Source of the DNA: Hypericum androsaemum
Lineage: Eukaryota > Streptophyta > Magnoliopsida > Malpighiales > Hypericaceae
Direction: 5' to 3'
Assembly: GCA_963995505.1 (NCBI GenBank)
Contig: OZ023199.1
Span: 4,273,906 to 4,337,905 of the forward strand
Length of the DNA stretch: 64,000 nucleotides
The position numbers were made by a program, and so were the translations under genes. The notes beneath the pieces were generated by a model. That model was not told where the DNA came from and ran no database searches. It saw nothing but the letters and a program-made list of their open reading frames with translations. Positions 56,123 through 64,000 of this stretch are shown here, in pieces; position 1 is the stretch's first letter; every line of letters starts with the position of its first letter.

Positions 56123-56386
56123 GAGAGGTCAAAACATCACTAATCTAATCAACTTGATACCAACAAATGTTAAAAATGTGTGGGAAGAACTTTGTCACCA
56201 ACAAAAATCCTACAAATTCTAGCTGGCTTGGTGTCGGAATACCAAATCATCTAAATTAAAATTTAATCAACGTAACCTACGTGCAAGACCCATGGATAGG
56301 CTTACTTATTCAATTATATAATAGGTTAACTAATACAAAATTGCTTCAATTTCATCCTTCAAGGCGTCCTCTCCTCCTCCTCCTCA

Positions 56387-56512
56387 TCATGCTTCTGCTT
56401 GGTTGGCACATTGGTTGCACTTGGGTCCCCACTTAGAATTGTACCACACAAACAGTAAAATCAGAACCGCTATGGCAACAATAGCCAATATAAACGCGGG
56501 ACCTAACTTCAT
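56387..56512 (-). CDS. Single-span microprotein, copy 3 (41 aa)
   Basis: An open frame of 42 codons from the ATG at 56512. The frame is also open upstream, but that part is intron by comparison with copies 1 and 2. The protein starts MKLGPAF, has one hydrophobic span of about 20 residues (ILAIVAIAVLILLFVWY) and a tail with a CNQC cysteine pair (KWGPKCNQCANQAEA). The leader intron runs 56517-56720 (204 nt, donor GTACGTATAC, acceptor TTTCAG four bases before the ATG); it is longer than the 122-nt introns of the paralogues because of internal extra sequence. TATTTATAGG lies near 56823-56814. Function unknown. Confidence 0.62.
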   Translation of the reverse strand: MKLGPAFILAIVAIAVLILLFVWYNSKWGPKCNQCANQAEA

Positions 56513-56720
56513 GGCTCTGAAATTAAAATAAAAAAATAACAAAAGACTACAATTAGTACAAGTAAAAGACAAATCAGCAGAAATTAGAAAATTCGGGATT
56601 CTTTTATCTTTGTATTAATTAATACTGTGGTGTAACAGCATTCGATGGAAATGAGAAGTATTTACTGATATTTAAAAAAAGAAATTAGAAAAACATACGC
56701 TTAACAAATAGTATACGTAC

Positions 56721-56823
56721 TCTCGATACGCTGTCGTTTGTTACGACCTCGATTCTGAAGTTGAGCGCTTTTTGTTTTATGCTTTACAGTTGTTGGTTCT
56801 CACAAAGTACGAGCCTATAAATA
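56721..56823 (-). promoter_or_regulatory. Leader exon and TATA-like box of microprotein 3
   Basis: The minus strand carries TATTTATAGG about 95 nt upstream of the intron donor, and the leader motif AACAAACGACAGC shared (as AAGCAAACGACTG) with copies 1 and 2. Upstream similarity with the other two loci continues to about 57240. Confidence 0.45.
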
Positions 56824-57269
56824 CTAAAACTTGATGGATGGGTTACTAATTAGTAAATTATAAAGTCTTGAATATCTCTGAAAAGGAAAAAGGATCCTGT
56901 CTAATTAAGGTTCACGACTTACTGGAAAATCTTTCTTATTTGGTTTGCCATTAATAAAAGTAATTTTGATTTAATTCACGCTCTTTCCAAACGGTTGGAA
57001 AGTAATATTTCCTACTTTGCGAATATTGGAAGGTGATAATTGCGTCAGAAGAGAGGAGACTATATGGGACTAGGCCGAAATAGGAAAATTAGTTCCCATT
57101 GGGGTGTTTTGGTTTATATTCTTTCCATAAAATATCAATTACATTTTTCTCTGTTTTTAATCCCTTTTAGGAATTTAGTTGGATTCCCGTGTTTAGAGTG
57201 AAATAAGTATTGTTTTGCCATCATAGTTTAATTTTAATTCCATTTAATGCTTATTGGTTATGCTCCATT

Positions 57270-57676
57270 TTTTGGTAAGTAAATTTCATTCCAATATGGT
57301 AATATGTACATATTTATGCCCGGGGTGCTAAATCTCTCATGTCACGAGTTTGCAGTCGCAGCCTCGTTAAAACTATACCGAGGTAAAGTGAAGAACACTT
57401 GCAAGTATCTTAATACAAATGCAACTACAAACATTGAAGTAAAACCAAGAAGTTTCTCTACCATTGCAGGTTTAGGAGAATCAATTGAACAGCAGAGAAC
57501 TCCTTCTGCTTCAACTAGTACAACATTATTTGCCGGACGACTGCTGCAGCCCCAGGATCCCGGTGGACATGGTCGCCGGCTAATGGCTTCTGCGGAGTGA
57601 CATAAACCTTCTTGTAATTCGGCCGAGAAATGTATTTATTTCCTTGCCGCTTTTTCTTTCCTTTCATGCTAATAGT
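57270..57676. other. Unassigned region with traces shared with 48000-48070
   Basis: A 70-bp block near 57390-57465 (TTGCAAGTATCTTAATACAA and following) resembles 48007-48075. A plus-strand frame (57304-57600) covers it without a recognisable domain, and the reverse strand also reads some protein-like codons, so coding status is undecided. Confidence 0.3.
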
Positions 57677-58040
57677 TCAAACTTTCTCGACCTCGAGACC
57701 GAAAGTATACTCTAGGACGGTCTTGATCTCAGGCTGTTCAGTTTGCATACGAATTAGAGAATTGATGCACACAATGTAAAGAGGAAACATGAATGAGTTG
57801 ATCACCGAGGGCACTACCTTTGTCACAACTTTTTCGTTGATTACTATTCGCTGTGAAATGTATGAATTCACAGCGAAGAATAATCAACAGAAGAGCTAGA
57901 CACAACGTAACATAATCGATAGATTTGCCACCGTAAAGACTAATACATGGTCAACCTTTCAAAAAAAAACATGTGCAAAGCAAGCATACTTGAGTAACTC
58001 ATATCCATTTGCTTCAGCTAAGGCAAGATTTTGTCACACT
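57677..58040 (-). pseudogene. Probable exon remnants of an unrecognised gene cut by the gypsy element
   Basis: On the minus strand a block ending at a stop (57677) reads like a protein C-terminus (INSLIRMQTEQPEIKTVLEY, then TFGLEVEKV). A possible acceptor (TTTCACAG) lies at about 57860. Further upstream, around 57990-58030, a second block reads LALAEANGYELLKYAC in another frame. The composition is protein-like and neither block is explained by a transposon. The gypsy LTR begins at 58048, so any further 5' exons would have been separated by it. I cannot name the family. Confidence 0.4.
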
Positions 58041-58047
58041 TGCATGA

Positions 58048-60275
58048 TGTGATACCCTCACCCCACAATCAAATTTGTTTCAACATAATAAGGTTGATTT
58101 TGGAAAGGTTAGTAAAGTCTGGGACTAAAGGAGAAAATCTGGTTGCAAGTGGACTAAGTGGCAACCATTGATTGGTTTAAGCTAGTTGGCATGCACTTAA
58201 GAAGGAGACACTTCTTTTGGACCAGAATGGAGCCACGACCTTCTTGGTCATTTAGGACAGAAAAACAGAGAGAAAGGGCCAGGAGAAAAGGGAAAAAAAA
58301 ACGAAGGAGAAAGAAGAAGGAGAAGAAAGAATAGCTTGGTAAGTGATGTTCCCATTCGATTTGGACTTTCATGTATTCATGAGATTTATAGATCACTCAA
58401 AGATCTTTCTAACGGTATATTATATGTTCAATTTTGATCAAGGAATCAACGGGAAAATTAGTTTTGAACAGCGGATTATCTGCTGGGAATACAACTGAAC
58501 GAGTGGAAGAAGAAGTATTCGGTAAGTACCTTTCGGCTTTGAATCGGACTTTAAGTTCTTGATAAAAGTTGTAGAATACTTCAAGATCTTTCTAACCATA
58601 TATCATATGTCATGATTTGATCACGGAATCAGCCTAAAATGTGTTTTGGGAAACACACTATTTGCTGGGGTATACAGCCAAGGTGGTTGGAAAGAAGGGC
58701 TTGGTAAGTCTATTTGGACTCCGAATTTGACTTTGGTATATTCATAAATATTGTAGAGGACTTAAAGAGTTTTCTAAGAATATAATATATGTTCAATTTG
58801 GACAAAGGAATCGGTGTGAAATCAGTTTTGAACATTGAATTGACTGCTGGAGTATCAAGTGAGATAGTTGAAGAAAAATGACTTAGTAAGTTAACTTCTG
58901 TTCTGATCTGGACTTTTATGTCTTCAAAAGAGTTGTAGAGGTCTTAACGATCTTTCTAACGGAATATCATATGCCCTATTTAGATAAGGGAATCGTCCTT
59001 AAAGCTTAGTTGAAAGTCAGACTGACTGGCTGGGTTTGAAACTGAGATGGTTGAAGAAAATGTGATTGGTAAGCATGTTTAGGATTGGAATTGGGATTTC
59101 TATGAAACACAAAAGTTATAGCGGACTGTAAGATCTTTCCAAAGATAGATTATATGCTCTGTTTTGATTAAGGAGTCATCATGAAATTGGTTTTGAACAA
59201 CAGATGGTCTATCGGGGATACAACTGAGCTAGTCGGAAAATGAGCATTCGTCGAACGGACTTCAAATGTGTAAGCATATAGATCATGGCAGCTTTGGTTT
59301 TTTTGGTGCATGTGCATGTTTCAGACCTTGATTATGTGCGTCTCATGCATATGCGTTATCTTTGAAGTGGATATATGATTGGTTTTCGTCTATACAGAGT
59401 TTGATGATGTTTGTGGTTTGTTGGTCTATTTGGGGCTGTTTTGCCCAATTCGTGATATGGGTATATTTTGGTATGAGTTTGGTTACGTGTCCAATATGTT
59501 TTGGTCTATGTAAATTTTGGTATGTTTGGTATGTCATTTGTGAGATGGCGGATGATGAGGTCTACCCGTGACCAACCGGGGATGTTGGCATATGTGCACA
59601 TATACTGAGGATACAAGGATTCTGATCTGATATGTTTGGCCGGCGGGTTAGTTTCTGATGGCGCCTTTAAGATATGGTATCCTCGTGTCGGTGTGGGAGT
59701 GACACTATCTAGACCTATCTGAAGTTCATCCGATATGTGTTATATGTGTGTGAAGGTCTGTCTGAAATTCTGGTTATGCTTGATATGTGAGTACTCTGAT
59801 GACCTTATTTGTGAGATGGTCTTTTGTTGTCTTAGCTTTGTGTTCGTATTGGTTGGGTTTGATGTGGGACATAGTTAAGTTCTGTCTCTCCCACCTGTAT
59901 CTGACATAACTGATATGTTATGTTCTATGTGCTTACGGAGTGTTTCAAAACACTCACCCCCCCTCTCTCCAGTTTTGCAGGTTCATTTATATGGATTTGT
60001 GTCCGTCCGGAGATAGCTTTATTGGTGCTAAGTCAATTTTCTTCTTCATGGCTTACTTTAAGTCTCCGGCTTCCGTTTTACTCATTTGTCTAGCAGCTCT
60101 GTAGCCACAGTTTTCGGTTTGATCCTGGAAGAAATGTAAATAATATTATATTAAGATTTTGACATGTATGATTCTTGTAAGATTAAGATATGTTTGAGGC
60201 TGGCTAGACCCGTTTTGTGTGGTCAACGGGTTAGGGTCTAGCGCCGGTCACCGACCTCGAATTTGGGTCGTGACA
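58048..60275 (+). repeat. 5' LTR of the chromovirus (2228 bp)
   Basis: It starts TGTGATACCCTCACCCC and ends GGGTCGTGACA, obeying the TG...CA rule. It contains a five-fold 182-bp tandem repeat (58333-59243). The 3' end is placed just before the Met-tRNA primer-binding site. Confidence 0.92.
58333..59243 (+). repeat. Five 182-bp tandem repeats inside the LTR
   Basis: Each unit opens with GGTAAGT or a close variant (58338, 58521, 58703, 58885, 59068; spacing 183, 182, 182, 183). Each then carries an AAGATCTTTCTAA-like block, a CATATG-like block, a GGAATC block and a CTGCTGGG-like block. Units are clearly diverged from each other but evenly spaced. Confidence 0.9.
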
Positions 60276-60279
60276 GACT

Positions 60280-60291
60280 TGGTATCAGAGC
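60280..60291 (+). other. Primer-binding site of the chromovirus
   Basis: TGGTATCAGAGC, complementary to the 3' end of plant initiator Met-tRNA, lies four bases after the LTR end. Confidence 0.9.
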
Positions 60292-60603
60292 ATGGTTTGA
60301 GCCTAAGCTTAAGCTTCAGCTTTGATCTGTAGGTTTGAGCAAAGTCTTGTTTCTTGAGTCAACTTTCTAAAGGTGTGCTACGGAGCATAGGATTTGTCAT
60401 GTCTTGTCGTTGTTCATCTTCCTAGTCTTTGAATCGTGAAGGCTGTTTGTGCATTTTGTTGTGGACTATTTGCTAAAGGCAGATGATGTTCTAGTGTGAT
60501 TTGCATTTGTAGTGGTCTCATGGATTAAATTACTTAGAATATTTAATTGAAATAAATGTGAAAACAATGAGATCATTCGTCCAGGGGACTACCTAGTGAA
60601 GCA

Positions 60604-60730
60604 ACCAATTTGGCCCGACGGGGGGATATAATACCCGATTTGGCCCGACGGGGGGATATAATACCCGATATGGCCCGACGGGGGGATACAATACCCGATT
60701 TGGCCCGATGGCGGGATATAATAGCCGATT
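60604..60730. repeat. 31-bp minisatellite, four copies
   Basis: Four head-to-tail copies of a 31-bp unit with core TTGGCCCGACGGGGGGATAT lie in the element's internal region, about 320 bp after the primer-binding site, where gag would be expected. Confidence 0.93.
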
Positions 60731-61080
60731 GACGTTTACTTCACTAGGGAAAGACTTTGGACAACTATATACATTGATATGTATTGAGACATGATATTGC
60801 ATGTTCTTCATTTATCATTGGTAATTATATGTTTGTCATATGCATTTTGTTTTATGTTGGGGTTCATACATCTTCTGTATTACCTCATTAAGTGCATCAC
60901 TTGGGTACGTATTGTGAGATTTTGGATGCAACTTTGATGGTTGCTTATCGTTCAAGACATGCAGTATATGTAAGGTGGTTTGATCAAGCCCAAATGAAGT
61001 GGGTGACCAATATGATGGTACATTTGTATATTGGATGTGGATAGGCAAGATATATTGAATGACTTACATAAGTTGGAATG

Positions 61081-63560
61081 AGAGAAATTTGATATGATTT
61101 GGGTATGGATTGGTTATCATTGTAACACACAACAATGGAATGCTTCAATAAGATTTGATCTTCAGGACAAAGGACGAGTCTGAATTTGATATTTCAGGAT
61201 GATAAAGTCTTTGTTGTGAAAGAGTTCACAGATGTGTTTTCATGAACTTGCCTGGTTTACTAAATCAGAGGGGTATTCAGTTTTGTATTGAATTCACAGT
61301 TGGTTGGATGAGGATTATATTTTGTCTAATGTTCCCGTGATTGGTTTGATGTTGTTTACATGAAAAAATGATGAGAGTTGCTGTTGTGCATCAGTTATCA
61401 TAAGCTGAATAAGGTATCAAGGATATCACTTGGTAATTACTCAACATTTTGGTGAAGGTTCTTATTCTATTTCGTATATATAAATTCCTTTGACAGGCCC
61501 ATTTGAGTATATATGTATAATCTTTCTTCGGGTAGATTTGATTATGTGACTGGCCAGCACATCATCAAAATACCCTTATATAATTGATATTCATTCGTAT
61601 TTATAAGTTGGGCCATATCATATGATTTGTTAGAACCTCACCATATGTATGAGTGTATGTCTAGTGAGTCCAATAAATGTCACATAGATTTTCTGTATTC
61701 TGATTATGGTTTGGCTGAAGTTAAGTTCAGATACCTACTGTAACAATGAAGGATGCGTATGCTACGAACAATGTTGTGTCAGAATTTGGTATTAAGTGAA
61801 TACGTGGATTTGATGTATGCTGCTACGGAACGGTAGCTACAGATATTTGGATTAGAGGAAGGAAGTAAGAGAGGGAAGGTCAAACATGAATTTAATTCTT
61901 TTGGTGGAGTATCTAAATATTTTGGAAGAGCATCATAAACATCTCAGGTTGGTATTGCACATAAATGTGAGAACACCAAGTATGTGCTAAGTTTTCTATA
62001 ATTACATTTTGGATGCAAAGTATATTGGTAAGACATATTCCGATCAAGCGTGTGATAGATTACAAGTTGAACTACAATTTGAAAATCTACAATTGGTATT
62101 GGTCTTACCTTTGATGTCAGAACAATATTATGCTTCAAGATTGGGTTTGAGGTGTGTCCTCAAGCAACTTGAGAAAGTACCTATGCTGTGGGTCAAGTAT
62201 AGAAGAACAAGTAGAATTATTCAGAGATGGCAACAATGGTAATATGAAGAGAAGTTTGAGATTATTTGTTTTGGATTTTCAAACTTTGATGGAGTAAGAG
62301 TTAAGTTGGAATTTGAGATTGTTAAGGAATTGTCTAAGCTTGTGACATAAGTGCACATGTGATTGACCTTTTGAGATCCGATTATGGAATAACAATATAA
62401 GGATCCTAAGATTGATGAGCTTGCAGTATAAGTTGGAAATAATAGATTGTCAAGCTTGAGACTTTGAACAAATGGTGTATCATATTTTGGTGATATGGAT
62501 ATTGGAGATGTAGTATGCAAAGTGAGCAGATCAGATGAATGTATTTGGAATGCTTCTGGTTACTCGGAGATGTTATGATTCCATGTGGAGGATAATGGAC
62601 GCATTGACTGTCTGGATATATTCTTCCAGTAAAGATAACATGAGCATTAGAAAATTTTCATATGATGCTGCAAAGTGTGCCCTACTATTCGTAGATCAGG
62701 TTGTACGACTGCATGGAGTTTCTGTCTCGATAGTTTCTAACTGAGGGATACATTTTAGATCTCAATTTTGGAAGAAGTTTCAAGATGCCATAGGTACTCA
62801 TTTGGATTTGAGTACAGCTTTTCATCTTCAGACAGATGGATTGTCAAACGGGCAATCCAAATATTTAAGGGTATGATATGAGCATATATGACAGATTTTG
62901 GAGGAAACTGGGAACTTTATTTGTCTTTGTTGGAGTTTGCCTACAATAACAGTTATCAAACTAGTATTCAGATAGTACCTTATGAGATATTATATGGTAG
63001 GAAGTGCAGGTCACCGATATGTTGGAATAATGCTGTTGAGAAGCAACATTTGAGTTTTGAATTCATACAGGAGACAGTTGATAAAATTAAGGTGATTTGG
63101 GAACTAATAGTGACAGCTCAGAGTAGACAGAAGTCATACTCTGATAAAAAGAGAGAAGATATTAAATTTGAAGTGGGTTCTAATGTGTTTCTGAAGGTAT
63201 CTCCAATGAAAGGGACTATGAGATTTGGAAGGAAGGGTAAATTGAGTCTTAAGATATGTGGGACCATTTGAGATTCTAGGAAGAGTTGGGCCAGTGGCAT
63301 AACGTTTGGCTTTGCCACCATCTTTGTCACATATTCATTCAGTGTTCCATGTCTCCATGCTTAAGCGATATTTGCATGATCCTACTCATGTTTTGGAGCC
63401 ACAGATAGTGGAGATTAGTAGGGATTTGACATATCAGGAGAATTCAATAAGGATTTTGGATCGTCAAGTTAGAAAGCTATGGAATATGGAGCTTCCGATG
63501 GTCAAAGTTGAATGGGAAAATCGTTCCTTGGCTGAAGCAACTTGGGACATTGAGGAAAGA
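61081..63560 (+). pseudogene. Chromovirus pol, heavily broken
   Basis: Traces in order: the end of the protease (GMDWLS, 61105), the protease-RT linker (VVKEFTDVFS, 61215), RT fragments, then integrase from about 62570. In the integrase core the second catalytic Asp position reads Asn followed by a stop near 62743. Further stops and frame changes occur near 62877 and 63270. Readable blocks are the YNNSYQTS...YGRKCRSPICW region (62940-63030), the KVSPMKGTMRFGRKGKLS block, and a C-terminal chromodomain (63410-63560: RILDRQVRKL, VKVEWENRS, ATWDIEE). No single frame spans the gene, so the product is nonfunctional. Confidence 0.9.
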
Positions 63561-63652
63561 TGAAGACCAAGTATCCACATCTATTTGAATGATAAGTAAG
63601 TTAGCCTCTTATTAAGCAAATTCGGGGACCGAATTTTATAAGGAGGGGAGAC

Positions 63653-64000
63653 TGTGATACCCTCACCCCACAATCAAATTTGTTTCAACATAATAAGGTT
63701 GATTTTGGAAAGGTTAGTAAAGTCTGGGACTAAAGGAGAAAATCTGGTTGCAAGTGGACTAAGTGGCAACCATTGATTGGTTTAAGCTAGTTGGCATGCA
63801 CTTAAGAAGGAGACACTTCTTTTGGACCAGAATGGAGCCACGACCTTCTTGGTCATTTAGGACAGAAAAACAGAGAGAAAGGGCCAGGAGAAAAGGGAAA
63901 AAAAAACGAAGGAGAAAGAAGAAGGAGAAGAAAGAATAGCTTGGTAAGTGATGTTCCCATTCGATTTGGACTTTCATGTATTCATGAGATTTATAGATCA
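63653..64000 (+). repeat. 3' LTR of the chromovirus (partial)
   Basis: It begins TGTGATACCCTCACCCC right after a purine-rich tract and is identical, base for base by eye, to 58048-58395. The window ends inside it, so the target duplication cannot be checked. Confidence 0.94.

Larger units (their letters stand above)
54466..56386. other. Intergenic DNA between the Copia element and microprotein 3
   Basis: AT-rich sequence with one TIR element (55225-55749) and one tandem repeat (56001-56122). No coding sequence is supported. Confidence 0.65.
58048..64000 (+). mobile_element. Ty3/gypsy chromovirus element, runs off the window
   Basis: 5' LTR 58048-60275, primer-binding site 60280-60291, broken pol to about 63560, a purine tract (AAGGAGGGGAGAC) and a 3' LTR from 63653 onward. 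The C-terminal chromodomain and LTR size fit the Tekay/Del group of plant chromoviruses. The internal region is only 3.4 kb, so gag and much of pol are deleted or degraded. The first 348 bp of the two LTRs are identical. Confidence 0.93.

Noticed and set aside
56513..56572. Longer N-terminus for microprotein 3
   Set aside because: The frame is open upstream to 56572, but the two paralogues show that this stretch is the 3' end of the leader intron, with an acceptor just before the ATG at 56512.
58154..58396. 80-codon minus-strand frame repeated at 63759-63977
   Set aside because: Both copies are the same stretch of the chromovirus LTR; identity reflects LTR identity, not a gene.
60604..60730. 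CRISPR-like array
   Set aside because: Four directly adjacent 31-bp copies with no spacers, in a plant retrotransposon; it is a minisatellite.

Overview
The window is nuclear DNA of a flowering plant, most likely a eudicot. Support comes from intron-bearing plant genes (alternative oxidase with the canonical 129/489/57-bp exon pattern, a CAMTA transcription factor with 12 coding exons), ZAT-type C2H2 zinc-finger genes, AT-rich intergenic DNA and typical plant repeats (Copia, chromovirus, TRIM, Cassandra, Mutator-like elements). I cannot name the species.

Layout. (1) About 0.64-13.9 kb and 15.2-39.0 kb are two copies of one tandemly duplicated unit: a ZAT zinc-finger gene on +, a long spacer, then a CAMTA gene on -. 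Unit A has an intact ZAT (1656-2861) but a decayed CAMTA (10493-13913), which has lost exons 1, 2, 9, 10 and nearly all of 7. Unit B has an open ZAT (18851-20044) with changes in its second finger, repression motif and C-terminus, and a complete CAMTA (33041-41004, 12 coding exons, about 1037 aa). Unit B is nearly twice as long because it collected insertions: two Mutator-like elements with 9-bp target duplications, a minisatellite-bearing insert, a TRIM, a solo Cassandra LTR carrying 5S rRNA sequence, LINE fragments, a 1.6-kb solo LTR, and an imported block with an EXO70 exon and a microprotein gene. Unit A gained a 2.1-kb Copia-like element and a 478-bp solo LTR. For several of these the other unit preserves the empty site.

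(2) 41-47.4 kb: an intergenic stretch with fold-back MITEs, then a complete four-exon alternative oxidase gene (44791-47369). (3) 47.4-58 kb: two more members of a small family of 34-41-residue single-membrane-span proteins. The three genes (28346-28450, 48501-48626, 56387-56512, all -) share a leader exon, a 5' UTR intron and upstream DNA. I do not recognise the family, and it is the best candidate for something undescribed. A Copia element (49599-54465) sits between the second and third. Its LTRs carry eight CACGTG G-boxes each, and its 5' LTR is fused directly to the integrase frame. (4) 58-64 kb: a chromovirus-type Ty3/gypsy element with a 2.2-kb LTR containing five 182-bp repeats. Its pol is broken, yet the visible part of its 3' LTR is identical to the 5' LTR.

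Functionally, ZAT (repressor-type stress factor), CAMTA (calcium/calmodulin-responsive activator) and AOX (mitochondrial stress oxidase) are all stress-related families, but nothing in the sequence shows that they are co-regulated; their adjacency may be coincidental.
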